A stretch of DNA of 64,000 bases from Populus alba (GCF_005239225.2 NC_133287.1:18728519-18792518); one strand, 5' to 3'; positions 34,887 to 50,997 are shown, counted from the stretch's first letter. Notes: generated from the sequence alone by a model not told the origin. Numbers and translations: made by a program.

Positions 34887-37790
34887 CGCCCCCGCAAGAT
34901 GGTGCTCCCATCGGAGATACCAATCTTGGATAATAGAAAAGATAGACGTTGGCGAGATAACGGCTTTGTGAGAGCATCTGCAAGCTGATCTGTTGTAGAT
35001 ACATGGGAGACACGCAAGGAGCCGTGGGTGACTTTGTCACGTACAAAGTGAAAATCAATGGCGATATGTTTCATGCGGGAGTGAAACACTGGATTTGCAC
35101 AAACATAATTGGCACCAATATTGTCGCAGTAGATGACTGGCGTGCTTGGCAGAGAGATTTTAAGTTCTGTTAGAAGAGATTGAACCCATGCAAGCTCTGC
35201 AGCAGTGGTGGCAATGGCCCGATACTCAGCTTCTGTGGAGGATCGGGCTACTGACCTTTGTTTTATGGAACTCCAAGAGATAGGATTCCCACCAAGGAAA
35301 ATGACATATGCAGATGTTGAGGTTCGATCATCTAGATCGCCAGCCCAATCAGCGTCTGAGAACCCATGCAATGTAGGATTATGATGCCTGCGGAGATGTA
35401 AACCATGGAAGATGGTGCCTTTAAGATAACGTAGCAATCTTTTAGTAGCATTCCAGTGTGTTTGTGTAGGGCAGTGCATGAACTGTGAGAGCTTGTTAAC
35501 GGCGAATGAAATGTCTGGGCGAGTAAGGTTAAGATATTGCAGTGCCCCGATGATACTTCTGTATTCTGTTGAGTTTGCAAGGGGTGAACCATCTTTTAAA
35601 ATTAGTGAGCTGGTGGTTGCTAGAGGCGTGCTCACTGTTTTAGCACCGTCCATGCATGTGCGAAGCAAGAGGTCACGAATGTATTTGTGCTAGGAGAGAA
35701 ACAGACCCGAGGTGGTACGCAGGACTTATATACCAAGGAAATAATGCAGAGAACCGAGATCCTTGACTGAGAATTTGGCTGAGATAGCTGTGATGAATTG
35801 ATTGATGGAAGAAGTATGGCTGCCAGTTACTACCAAGTCGTCAACATATACCAGAAAATATATTAGTTGTGCATTGCAATTGTAAATAAACAGTGAAGGG
35901 TCAGAAGCTGCATTTGTAAAGCCATAGGAGAGTAGAAAAGAGCGAAGCTCATGATACCAAGCCCGTGGGCTTGCCGGAGACCGTAAAGAGCTTTATGAAG
36001 CTGGCAGACATATGTGGGATGCTGAGAATCAGTAAAGCCTGGGGGCTGTGACATATACACTGCTTCAGACAGTGTTCCATGGAGAAACGCATTGTTGATG
36101 TCCAGTTGACGCAGCGACCAGCCATTGGTAACAGCAAGGCTGAGAACAATTCTGATAGTTGTGGGCTTGATGACAGGGCTGAAGGTCTCCGTATAATCAA
36201 TACCTGGCCGCTGATGAAAACCCTTTGTAACTAAACGTGCCTTGTAATGATTTACTGTGCCATCTGAGTTGTGCTTAATTCTGAAGACCCACTTACAGCC
36301 GACCAGGTTTGTAGAAGAAGAAGGAGGTACAAGAGTCCACGTTCCATTGCGTAGTAATGCATCGAATTCATCTGACATAGCATTTCTCCATCGTGGATTT
36401 TGAAAGAGCTTGTGAAGCACAAGATGGTTCTTCTGTTTCAGGGAGGGCATGTTTAGTGGTAGCATGGAGTTGGCGATTTGGTCTGATAATGCCATTTTGT
36501 GATCGTGTAATCATACTGTGTGTTCGGTTGAGATGGGAAGAGATGGGATTTGATGTATTTGGAGGTTGTGGAGATGGGATGTTGTGAGGAGCAGTAACAG
36601 GGGCAGGAACTTCAGTGCCCGAAGAAGATGATGGTGACCTTGGAGCTGTGCATGAATCTGTTGGGAGCAGCCGTGATTGTTGGTGTTGCCTGAAATTGGT
36701 GATTAACGGGACAGTAATGGGAGATAAGTCTTCGTATGGCTATGGGGAATTGCTAATGGTAGAAGAGATTGGGGTTGACGAAAAGGAAGGGAAGATGGTT
36801 TCATCAAAAACAACATGCCGGGATAAAAAGACACGATTGGTTGTGGGATCAAAACATTTATATGCACTTTGGGTGAGGGAATAGCCTAGAAAAATGCATG
36901 GACGGGAACGAGGTTCAAGTTTGTGATTGTTGTACGGACGTAACCAAGGAAAGCATAGACAACCAAAAACGCGAAGTTTTGAGTAGTTTGGAACGCAATC
37001 AAAGAGAGCGTGAAATGGAGAGCGATTATCTAGAATAGGGGTGATGAGGCGGTTTATGAGGTAGGTGGCTGTTTGGAATGCATGAGACCAAAATTTAAGG
37101 GGAAGACCAGATTGATGTAGAAGAGTGAGACCGGTTTCAACGATATGGCGATGACGACGTTCGGCAATGCCATTATGTTGAGGTGTATGAGGTGGGGTCA
37201 TGAGATGAGAAATGCCAAAGTTTGCGAAAAAAGATTTAAGTTTTTGAAACTCACCCCCACCATCAGAGTAAAGGGAAATTATTTTGGTTTTGAAGTAATT
37301 TTCCACAAGATTTTTGAAGGTTGGAAAAATTTTGAAGACATCCGATTTGTATTTCATCGGATAAAACCAGATATATTTAGTAAAATGATCCATAAAAATT
37401 ACAAAATATTTGTTTTGATCAATAGATTCAACAGAGGCAGGACCCCATACATCAGTGTAAATGATTTCAAGAGGGCAATGACTTTTAAGAGATGACACTG
37501 AAAAAGGAAGCTTATGACTTTTATTGCATTGGCAAGAGGAACATAATGATGAACATATTGTTGTTTTGGACGAAACAGGTAATGAAAATTTCTTAATTAG
37601 GGATTGAAGGGTGCGTGACGAGGGATGACCGAGTCTTTTATGCCAATCAGGGATAGAAGTTTTAACACCAACCATAGCAGATGGTAGCACATGCACAGCT
37701 TGAGGCCATTCGTAAATATCATTCTTATTCGGGCCTTGAAGAAGAGGCTGCCCCGTGTGGAGATCCTTCACAGAAAAATGAGAGGGAAAA
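34850..37790 (-). pseudogene. Copia-2 pol remnant: integrase, reverse transcriptase, RNase H
   Basis: Integrase (36,740-37,771) has a His-Cys zinc-binding start (about 37,560-37,650) and the Asp/Asp/Glu core. Reverse transcriptase lies at 35,700-36,495, with YVDD at about 35,845. RNase H (34,870-35,668) has an SSTEAEY motif. A one-base loss near 35,965 shifts the frame inside RT, and stops at about 36,740 and 35,690 separate the blocks. The remainder reads clearly, so the element is young but defective. Confidence 0.9.
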
Positions 37791-37799
37791 ATTCAATGG

Positions 37800-39018
37800 A
37801 GGTTAAGTGTTGTTTGCAGAATTGAGACACAGATATTAAATTTTTTTGAATCGAAGGAACACACAGGACATTAGAGAGAGTAAAAGGAGAAAGGGTTGTG
37901 GAACCAGAATGAGAGATACGCAAACCTGTACCATCACCAATGAGAATGGAATCAGGACCATCATATGTGGAGTGAAGAGAAAGATTGTGAAGATCGGATG
38001 TGACATGATTTGTGGCAGCCGAATCTAGGAGCCAAGGTTGTTTAAGATCTTTGGTGGATGTGGCACAGTGAGCAGCTGGTGATGAGCCAAGAAGTCCTTT
38101 GGTTCGGGGACATTGCTTAGCACTATGACCTTGTTGGTCACAAAATTGACAAATACCCCGGTAGCCACGCCGCTGATATGTGTTACGATTAGAGTGCCAT
38201 GAAGAAGGCTACTGAGAAGAGTAGACTGGACGAGAAGATGTCCATGCAGGTGGTGAAGTAAAATGATTTGATGAAGCAGGTTTGCGATTGGCTAACCAGG
38301 GAGATTGATGGCCACGATGCGTGTTATACCGCTGAGTTGTATTTGCAGATAAAACTGACGGGTTGGAACGTGAATCCTCTCTTTTAAGAAAAGCTTCATA
38401 GTCAATCAATTTATCATGAAGTTCTTCATAGGATATAGGGTGATCCCGAGCACGAATACCGGCTGTAAATGCTTTAAAATCATGACCAACTCCATTAAGA
38501 ACGGCTATGGTGATATCATCATCAGAAACAGGAGTATCAATAAGGGCCAATTCATCAGCAATGGTTTTAATAGAACGAAGATAGTCAGTGAGTGAGCTGG
38601 AATCTCGTGGTTGAACAAGACGTTCTTTGAGGCTCATGACCCGAGACCGAGAGTGGCTGGCATAGAGACGAGTGAGTTTGTCCCATGCCTCTTTTGAGGT
38701 TGTAGCAGAAGCAATAAGAGGAGCTATTGAGTCAGAGACAGAGATACGAACTGCATGGAGCAACAGTTGATCTTGGCGCATCCATGGGGTGAAATTGGCT
38801 GAAGTGCGATCAGGGCAGGGAAGAGTTCCATCAATGAAATTCTGTAGATCATAGCCAATGAGAAGAGAATTAAATTGAGCACGTCATGACGGGTAGTTTA
38901 GATGAGTGAGCTTCAGTGGAAGCTGGCCACTGGTGAGAGCAACAAGAGGAATGGGGGAATCAGTAGAGGAGGTGGTAATAGTAGGGGTTGCTGGAGTGGA
39001 GGTGGTAGAATCAGCCAT
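37800..39018 (-). pseudogene. Copia-2 gag and protease remnant
   Basis: The gag start ATG is at 39,018. An in-frame TGA at about 38,887 falls where a Trp is expected, and another stop is at about 38,207. The UBN2-type gag block is open at 38,209-38,781. A CCHC zinc knuckle lies at about 38,108-38,150, and the protease DSAAT motif at about 38,015-38,030. Confidence 0.85.
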
Positions 39019-39081
39019 TACGAAGAGAAGGAGGAGGAGAAAAAAAAAAGTAATCTCGTTAAAGTAGGAGCTCTGATACCA

Positions 39082-39313
39082 TAAAGATGTGGAGAATAAT
39101 TTGCTTGATTGATTTGTTTCAGCGTCAATGTTTTCTTTTAAAATACATCTTGAGCTCTACAGATATACATGATCATCTAAGGATAAGTGATAAGTTACAA
39201 ATTTGAATTGCAGCTAAGGATAAAGGATAGGAAGCTGAGTTTGAATTTGTTGCTGCTGGATTGCAAGCTGAACCAGTCAACCTGTTTTGAGCTGAGTTTG
39301 GATATCCTTTACA
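39082..39313 (-). repeat. Copia-2 5' LTR
   Basis: 232 bp, followed on the plus strand by the target duplication GTTTT. The primer-binding site lies directly to its left. Confidence 0.93.
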
Positions 39314-39560
39314 GTTTTTACATGTTTTTTTAACTGAGTTTCATAAAATATTATATTTCCAAGTAAAAAACACTTTAAAAAACAACCACAACCACTTACA
39401 TCAAAACATTTTATACATGTTTTTTGCTACACATAAATTTTAACCATAATTTTTACCAAACACGTATTTAAATCTAACTACCACAGCTAACTATATTTTA
39501 TTAAAACTTATTTTTTGAAAACCACCTACAAAAAGTATTTTAAAAACAAACATACTCTAA

Positions 39561-40215
39561 TATGATAAAGCCATCTCATTGGCTAGGTATTTTGATTTTG
39601 TACTCGAAATCCATTTAAAGCAATTTTTGGTTTACCTTGTTCTTGGATTGCCATTTGTTACTTGTACCAAGCAACTCCACAAACTATGACTACTTAGTTA
39701 TTGATAGGATGGTGGGCACATTTGATAAAGAAGAAACAATTAAGGCATCATATGCATCAACCGCCGCAGCCAGTGGAAAACATGGCGCTTGACTTTATGA
39801 GCTGGGTATAGGACAGTTTCAGGGGCGGGGCACTAGAGAATTGAGGGCATCATATGCGAGCAAGCTTTATTAATGGTGCCAACACCACAAGAACGCCGCC
39901 ATGCTATACATAAAGAAAAATAATGCACAAAAACTCTCTCATGCTATTTTATATAGTTCTTCAATCCATTGGCAAATCATAGGCAATCTATTCGCAATCA
40001 AGATCCACTTATCATACACTTTACATTATCAACAACGCATATTTAGCAAATTTTGTCTTGAAGTACGAAGATTCTGAGGTCAGTTACAAGATCAACAGAC
40101 TGTCACATTACGAGAATGCTAACATACGGAGCATTTTACTTCAGAAAATACTCCAATGGTTCTGCATCATTACCAGCATCCATCTTCTCCCCGTCTATTT
40201 TCACAATGGCAAATA
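39561..40215. other. Downstream region of FBL2
   Basis: AT-rich intergenic DNA and, from roughly 40,000, the probable FBL2 3' UTR. No gene is recognised; the ORFs at 40,058-40,352 on the plus strand overlap the FBL2 end and are shadows. Confidence 0.5.
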
Positions 40216-43200
40216 CTACAGGAGTTCTGCATCGTTATCAACATCCATCATCTCCTCATCAATATACTCACCTTCTTCGAGAAGTTGTTCAAGTTCATCC
40301 ACCTCATCGTAGTCATGCATGTAAAAACCATGTGAGTTATCCCACTGGTTGAACCCCAGCTCCTCAGCTTGGCATGCCACACGCAAGAATGGTCTATTCC
40401 TAGCTAAAGCATCTACAATATCCCGACTTACACTTCCTGTCACTCCCAACCATCTCAACCTTGGAAAATAGGGTTTCTTTAACCACCAGAATGAAAGTTG
40501 TGTTATACCGCCACAGTTGTATAGATCCAACAACCGCAGTCTACAACCATGCCACCTGTTCTCGTCAACCTGCATTGACGCTAGTGCCATGACTGATGCA
40601 TCACCAATGAGTGGACACTGTCGCATTCTAAGTTCAGAAATTGGAACCCTACATTTTGCGAGTGTCAGAACTCCATTATCCGAGAGATTAGGAAGATTTG
40701 ATAGGTCCAATTGTTGTAACTCTAGTTTAGAAGAGCCTTCAAATAAGGCAGAGATGCATTTATCTGTAAGTCTCTTACACCCTCTCACAGACAGAGAGAC
40801 TAACGAATTTATAACTCCTCTTAAGTATGACAATCCAAAATCACTTATATCGGAGCCATCCAGTAGTAAAATCTTCAACTCCGGAAGAGTGCTGATAGAT
40901 ATTAGGGCTCCATCCCCAAGGTGTTTGCAGTCTCTCAAGTCAAGAATTTTAAGGCGCATGTTTGATACCAAATTCTTTATTGCATGGTTGGTTAAAAGGT
41001 TGCACCATCTCAAGCTCACATGAGTTAAAGACAAAGATGTCGCAGAAATGTCATGAAAGACCAGATCAGTTAAATGGGTTCCATAAGACACCCTGAGCTT
41101 GTAGAGACTAGAGCATGAATGCAAGATTGTTTTGAATCCTGTATCTGTAACTCGACAAAAGCCTCCAAGACAAATACTTTCCATGTTTGCACAGTTGTCA
41201 GCCATTAACAGCATTCCCAGATCATTAACACGTCTAAAATATGTGATGAGGAATTCTTGGCTTCGAACCAATGAGAGATGTTTCAATTTTCCATGCTGAT
41301 TAATCTGCTGAAGACCAGAGTTGGTGAGATCATATGCACTTGTTGGTTCTATGAGAGGGGCATCTCGAAGGTCCAAATGTGTCAAGGACATGAGAACATT
41401 TGATATTGTGCTAACCATGGTGTCAGTGATATAGTCTACAGAAAGGCACAATTTCTGAATGCCAGGCAGAATGGGTGGTCGAACATGATTTGGTGATCGA
41501 TGATGTCCCAAACTTGGGCTAAGCAGTTCAGTCACCATCACTGAAGAAACACACCCAATTTCAAGAGAAGTGAGTTTTTCTGATGCCAAAGCCCATACTT
41601 GAGCAAATTTATGACGAAGAAATAATGGGACATCAAACATCAAAATCAGTTCCTACAAAAGAATAAACACACATTAGACAGAATATAATTGTTCCAAAGG
41701 ACATTGAATGTCATGCTTGATTGTGAATATACGTAACATTGACAAAGTATCTTGAACAAAGATGCATCGCATAGATGCAAAAGAATTCAGGTACATGTTA
41801 TTGCAAGAGCTAAATGATGTGCATGAACAAAGAGCCTATCATTCAATTATTAGACCAGATTCATGTCAACCAATATAGTCTCACTGCCAGCACAACTAAA
41901 TTCCAAGACCAGGACAGTGCATTCACCAATAAATTAACAAGATGATTAATTTGACAAATTCTTAACTACAAGACAAGAGGCCCATAGCAGAATGACTTGA
42001 CAAAATCTACCAATGAGCAACATTTCAAAAATTTAATCTATATTCTTCATTTTTTAAAATTCTTGTCCTCAATTTGACAAAAAAGAACCACTCACTTATC
42101 CTCGCCTTTTTAATCATATGCCCAAGTATGCTTGCAACTTCAAGCACAGTGCATGTAAAACTAATAAAGAATAGATATTCAAGATTATGAGAAAGCTTTT
42201 GGATAGGCAAAAGAGTAATCCAAAAATATTCCTATAGCAAAATTAAGCCCATCATCGTACTAAATAGAAGGAAAATTTTATGCTCCAAAGCCGGCTATTT
42301 AGGTGGCTGTTTGGATGTTGAAAATGAATACTACAGTTGGAGTACAAAAGTGAACTTTTTTGAAATCAACAAGGATTTCTTCACCATGGTTGATCATCTA
42401 AGTTTTATGATTTTGATTATCAAGCAAACATTCACCAACCTAATACTTCTTGCAGAAGCCAACAAAAAATAAAGAGAAGCTGATTTTACATTTATTTGCA
42501 TCCATATTAAAAACTAGCTGAGGAAATCAGCAATTACATTTTATCACAATGATTTCTGAAATAAGTAAATATTTTCTTTCTTGCAAGAGAGATAAAATGC
42601 AGCAATGGAATGGCGAACACCAATCTATTCGATTACTAAACTCCAATAGCAATAAATGTGTTAAAGATTAACCCAGTGTAAAATCTCACCAAACATTTCT
42701 TTGTCATTCAATTACTACTTTACATTTTAATCTTCATTAATTACTTGAATTTGCACTTGAACCTTACTTCTAATTGTGTGCAACCTCTGAGTAACTCCTC
42801 CAGATCAGATATATGAATAGGGCGCCCTCTTTTTTCAGCCACTGATCCCAAGTACAGATACCTGAACCAAAATTCAAAAACATACAAAACCAATAACAAC
42901 ACAATAAATCTAACGCGTCCAGATAATCACATATCACCATCCCACACATTACTCAGCTACCCCACAACAACAACAACACAAAAAACACAAAAAAAAAAAA
43001 AAAAAACCCATGTTTTTCTTGCATTTCATTATCATCTGATCACTACTAGCATCTAGTGTCAGCCACGACTGCCTGCATTTCACTCCCAAACACACACACA
43101 CATTTACATAAAACCTCATTTTCTATTGCATTTCAATTAACATTTTACCATATTGTCTGCATTACACGCACGAATAAAGATACAGTTCCTATCAGGCAAG

Positions 43201-43763
43201 CAATGCACGCACAGTCGGGAAAAAAAAGGAACTTTTCTAGCATCTTTTTACCTTAAATCCGCGCACTTTCCTCCAATCTCAGAAAGCAATTTCCCACTAA
43301 AATTTGCGCAATTATGGAAATAAAGTTCATGCAAGGAATCCCGAACGAAAACATTAGTAGCAGAATCATCAAGTCGGGCGCAGTCAAGCTTCAGGCTTTT
43401 AAGGTAAGGATTGGGAGGCATTAAAGGCTTTAATAAATCAATTGAAGGCGCAATATCCTATAACAAGAAATAAAAATAAAAATAATTGAAAACCCATCAA
43501 TCAAATGATCATAAAAAGATGAGATCTTTTGTGGGTTTTTCGTGTCTTAAAGACTGGCTTACAAGGAGGTGAAAACTGGGGATGAAAGTGAGGATATGAG
43601 AAGCACAAGCGTTGAAGGTCTTGCAGGTGGAAGCAACGGAGCAGATTGATGCCATGTCGAGTTTTGAAATTATTGTTGCAAGCACTGTTCCTGGTAGCTG
43701 ATCCAAGCTCTCCTCCTCCTCCTCCTCCTCCTGCTCCTCCTCTTCTTCTTCAGGGCTAGCCAT
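40216..43763 (-). CDS. FBL2: F-box/LRR-repeat protein (FBL10-like), intact
   Basis: Four exons, 43,563-43,763, 43,252-43,457, 42,768-42,861 and 40,216-41,652, give 645 codons with consistent phases and GT-AG introns. The start ATG at 43,763 is followed by a Glu-rich stretch (about residues 5-18, encoded by TCC/TCT repeats on the plus strand). An F-box follows (about 20-60; LPGTVLATIISKLD...). Leucine-rich repeats of the cysteine-containing type fill about 70-590, and the C-terminus is acidic. F-box/LRR proteins are SCF ubiquitin-ligase substrate receptors that bind Skp1 (ASK) by the F-box; the substrate is unknown here. Layout and length resemble Arabidopsis FBL10, from memory. FBL1 (21,737-23,267) is a broken duplicate. 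Confidence 0.9.
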
Positions 43764-44539
43764 CTTTCTCAAAGGCTTTGCTTTGAATCGATATGGTGGA
43801 GGATTAGGGGATATGATGGAAACAGAACACTGTGAAGCCTCAATTATTCCTTCATTTTATTTGGGGTCAAGAGTAAATCGATCCTTCAATTCTGTTAAGT
43901 GTTTCAAATCAATCTCTAAGTTAAAATTATCACAATTCTTTTTTATTTTAATAATTGTTATCATCATTGACTTAAAACCTTAATTCTCATGATTTTTTTA
44001 GGCAGCCTGTGGATTTTTGTTAATTTTTTATTTTTTATATATATTACTATTATTTACTCTCAATTGGGGTTGGAACATATTTAGATGTTAGGAACAAGCC
44101 CAGCCCCTTCCATGGAAAAAATGAAATATTTTTGCATGAAAAACTCTATAGGAAAGAAAGACTACAAAATCATTTTATCTTTTTACAAATTCTTAAGAGA
44201 CATTAGAGAAAAAAGAAAGTAAAAGGTCCCTTTCTTGATTTTTCAACCCTAAGCATAAAAATTTGTTTGATGCCATGATTTCTCTCACATCTTGTGAACG
44301 TGTTTAGTATTTTAAGGACTGGAATTGAAATATTTGCAAAAGCGAAGAACTTATTTATAGCTAGACCTTCCCCTCTTCTGCAAGTTAAAATGCCTGTTTC
44401 CTGCTGTGTAACATGTTTGTCACTGACCAAGACACATGTTTTGCCATCAAACAAGCCATCCTCTTTTCATCAGTTCGGGCCATAAACAGTATCCTAATTC
44501 TAAGACTAGAGCGAAAACAATGGGGCCAGATCCCTATCA
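43764..44539. promoter_or_regulatory. FBL2 promoter region and GGR 3' region
   Basis: Head-to-tail intergenic region of two minus-strand genes. The part near 43,764-44,000 should carry the FBL2 5' UTR and promoter, and the part near 44,300-44,539 the GGR 3' UTR. It is AT-rich, with no ORF that I support. Confidence 0.4.
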
Positions 44540-47820
<3,281 letters not shown>

Positions 47821-47929
47821 CATAAATAATTGAGGTGCTCGATGGAGACCCCTAAACCGGGTTTAATTGACGGAGAGCAAATAGATAACCTCTTTTGCTA
47901 AGAATGAATAGCTACATTTGGACTAGAAT

Positions 47930-48380
47930 TGTAGGGCTTTACCCCTAAGGGAGCCCTTCCAGAAATTCTCGAAGGCACTGGGCCAAACCCAGTGCCTAAG
48001 AGGGGGTTTGGAAATAGTTTTCAACCAGCAATTGACGCGCCTCGGTTAGAACCTCACTAGCTGCGTCATTGCCCCAAGCGCAAAGATGAATTTATCTACC
48101 AATCGGCTCTCATTTTATAGGCACCATTTGTTTCTCTACTTTGTGTCTTCTCGATGTGGGATTTGAACTCTGAGACGGATGACCCTCTGAACTTGCATTA
48201 TATGGCTTTACCCAGGAGGACACTTGCTGAAATCCCTTCCTGAGGAGGGCCAACGACAATCGTGTCTCAAACGGCAACAGATGCGCCTTGCCGGAACTCC
48301 CCCGGCGGCTTCACTGCCCCAACTATCAAGATATTTTCAGCACTGCAACTTTGGCTCTTCTTTTCGCAGCACAGGTAATG
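47930..48380. repeat. GC-rich repeat with two diverged direct units
   Basis: A comparatively GC-rich island. Landmarks occur twice in the same order: GGCTTTACCC (47,937 and 48,203), a GACGCGCCT/GATGCGCCT stretch (48,034 and 48,279) and a TCACTGCCCC/TCATTGCCCC stretch (48,066 and 48,308). A B-box-like motif on the minus strand (complement at about 48,158-48,172) hints at a pol III-derived repeat. I cannot name the family. Confidence 0.5.
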
Positions 48381-49257
48381 ATCATGAGCAAACACGGGGA
48401 CTTCACCAAAATAATTCAAAAAACACCAAGATAAATAGAATAATAATTCAAAGAATATAAGAATTAATTAGAATATAAAAATAAATATAAATATAAGAAT
48501 TAATTGATCAAAATTTGAAAGACTAGGATAGAAGCAATTATGAAGCTCGTAACACATTTATTGCGTCAAGGGTCTGGATATAGCTGCTCGAGACATCATC
48601 TTATAGTATTTCCATATTTAAAATTACAAATGAACAGAAATCGTAGCTATTGTAACTTTTACCATAGCGTTCTTTCTTATGATTGAAAATAAAAGGAAGA
48701 GATGCTTCTCTCAAGAACCCCTAAATCAAAAACCATGGTTTCAGAATCAATGGGAGCCAAATTTGTGCTTTATCCAACAAATTGAAACCAGAGAGGAGAA
48801 AAAGCATCCATTCATTACCCATGGTGGATTCTGACTTGTGTGCAGAGAAGAAGAAACCCTAACTACTCTCAAGGTAGCTATGGAGGACTGATTGTGATGG
48901 CTTAAAAAACCCACGAATGCCCCACTGCTTACATGTACAAGTTTTATATATTTTGAGGAGAAGGAAGAATACGATTGACCTAAAAAAGTTCAGAATTTTT
49001 TAAAATCTAAGATGTGATTTCTCTGTACATTGAAATCTTTAATTTTATATGGCATGAAATAAGTTCAAACCCAATTAATCCAGGGACGATAAAATATAAA
49101 AGCGGCCAGTTCAATTCATTGATGTTCGCCAAAACCCTTGCTTTCCTAAGAACCCCAATCTCAGTTTATGCAGTGACAGCTACTTTATTGTGTGCAGGAA
49201 GGGAAAAAAGCGTATCCATAGCAGCAAATTCCTCGACACTCTCCAAGTTGCTGTAGG
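48381..49257. other. Intergenic with no recognised gene
   Basis: Mixed AT-rich sequence. An 80-codon ORF at 49,014-49,256 lacks any recognisable domain. Confidence 0.4.
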
Positions 49258-49557
49258 CATGGTTTTTAGACCCGGTTCAGTTCAAGGTCCGGCTTTCCAG
49301 TTTTGACCGGGTCACCGGGTTTTGACCATATTACTAGATTATCCAGGTCAATTTTTTTTTAAATCAAAACGATATCATTTTAGTAAAAATAAAAAAGTCA
49401 ACAAGTTGCAACCGGTTTTTTAACCGGGTCACTGGATCATCCAGATCGCACCGAATTTTTTCTTCCCCTATTTTTTCTTCAACCAGACCCAGTTCCAACC
49501 TCGGTCAACCGAGTCCCGGATAGACCCGCTAGGTCAGGCCAGGTTTCAAAACTATGA
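49258..49557. mobile_element. MITE-like element, about 300 bp
   Basis: Ends are imperfect inverted repeats (CATGGTTTTTAGACCCGG at the left; the complement of CATAGTTTTGAAACCTGG at the right). The interior is rich in GACCCGG/ACCGGGT words. It is a widespread dicot repeat type by my recollection. Target duplication is not clear. Confidence 0.6.
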
Positions 49558-50229
49558 ATGTAGTAGTGGGAGAGGGGATTGCAAGAATATCATGCTCCGA
49601 GACATAATCTTTAATTTTTATCTAGAAAAAAAACAAAGAAAGAAAAGAGCGGCTTCATGGGCCATGTATTTGGTATTGTGGTAGCTTTTTATAGTTGTGG
49701 CTTAAAAAAAGTTATTTTATAAAAAGTATTTTTTGATGATGTTGGTTAGGTATTTATATATGTTTGGTTAAAATTGTGGTTGAAATTGAGATTGAATAAA
49801 AAATAATTTAATGTGTTTGGTTAAACATGCTTTTCAAATTGAGGTTATAAAATAACTAAAAAAGATATGTATTAATATTGATGGTTTTTAATTTAAATAT
49901 TATAGATTTAACTATCACTGTTATATCATTAAATAAATCATACTTATATCAAATATTTTTTTATTGTTCAATTAATTTATCTACAATTTCATCACGTATA
50001 AAATTCATCCGATAAGGACTATAGTTTTCATGGTTTTTTTAAACGTGCAACAAAATCAGGTAAAATATCATCACAAACAAAATTAAAAATTTTGATCTCC
50101 TTCTAATTTATATAGAGTCAGTGAATAATATTAAATACTAGTTTTTTAAGTAAAAAACAATTAAAAAAAAATAAGATTTCTTTTACCTGGTTGGGCACGG
50201 TCCAATGAACAATGAAGACACGGTTCACG

Positions 50230-50430
50230 TGAACAAGGCCAAGTGAATTAATTCACCTAACATTGTTTGTGTAAACAGTGTTAGGTGAATTAATTCACCT
50301 GGTGTTGTTAATTTCTTGAAGTGAACAATGCTAAGTAAATTAATTCACGTGACACTGTTCACCTCTAAAAGTGAACAACATAGTAAATTAATTCATGGCA
50401 AGAAAGAAGAAGTGAATTAATATTGCTTTC
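50230..50430. repeat. Palindromic GTGAATTAATTCAC array
   Basis: Four to five copies of GTGAATTAATTCAC or near variants are spaced 35-65 bp apart. They are interleaved with GTGAACAATG/TGTTCAC words, themselves partly inverted. Lies inside the long-inverted-repeat element. Confidence 0.8.
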
Positions 50431-50965
50431 TGCTGACCAGCATTTGAAATGTGAATTATGATAAGTCCCACATACAATAAATAATATTTTATATTTTACT
50501 AAATATTTTGCTTCTATATTTTGTTTCAAACGCAGAAGCAACCATCAAATATAAAACCAAATCCAATGTTTTTTTATGGAGTGGTGAAGATAAATCTGAT
50601 ATAGGAGCAACACATTCAATTGTCCAAATTAAAATTACTTGTGAAATATTAATACGTCTTTAATGTGTTTATATTTATCTTCCATAAAATATCTGTTTAT
50701 ATTGTCTTATGTTTGATCGGATTTATAATTAGAGGCATGATTATCTGGTAGACCCAATATAAATTAGATATATGGTTTTTTTTACACTACAGCTAAGAAC
50801 TTTCAGACGACTCATAATGTTCCAACCATTGGATGCTTGTAATAAATTTAGAACAATCAAGCTCTAGAGTTCAAGGTAATTTTAGACCAATAAGTTCAAG
50901 TTTGGATGACCCATTTTTGCTACTAATTATGAATGATTTAGTGCTGAGACAACCAAACTCCACCC

Positions 50966-50997
<32 letters not shown>

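Larger units (their letters stand above)
34655..39313 (-). mobile_element. Copia-2: Ty1/copia LTR retrotransposon, nested in a MITE
   Basis: Direct LTRs at 34,655-34,886 and 39,082-39,313 (232 bp each, five transitions apart). The target duplication is GTTTT (34,650-34,654 and 39,314-39,318). The primer site TGGTATCAGAGC abuts the 5' LTR exactly, with its complement ending at 39,081, and matches the plant initiator-Met site. The polypurine tract GCGGGGGCG abuts the 3' LTR. Read 5' to 3' the LTR starts TG but ends TA. Gag, protease, integrase, RT and RNase H are in Copia order. Stops and a frameshift disable the polyprotein. Confidence 0.95.
34513..39560. mobile_element. MITE-like element split by Copia-2
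   Basis: The flanks of Copia-2 read together as one short element. The left end begins GCCGCGTTTGTTTTT (34,514) and the right end finishes with AAAAACAAACATA (about 39,543-39,553), an imperfect inverted repeat. Left part 34,513-34,654, right part 39,319-39,560, about 380 bp together. This is typical of hAT-like MITEs in dicots. Target duplication is unclear. Confidence 0.6.

Noticed and set aside
36393..37495. Plus-strand ORFs inside Copia-2
   Set aside because: Antisense shadows of integrase and RT on the minus strand.
43509..43772. Longer FBL2 first exon starting at 43,772
   Set aside because: That start is TTG; the first ATG at 43,763 has the better fit, and the ORF beyond 43,563 runs into intron after a good GT donor.
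50966..50995. (ATT)n tract as a CRISPR-like or regulatory array
   Set aside because: A simple microsatellite; no spacers and a eukaryotic context.
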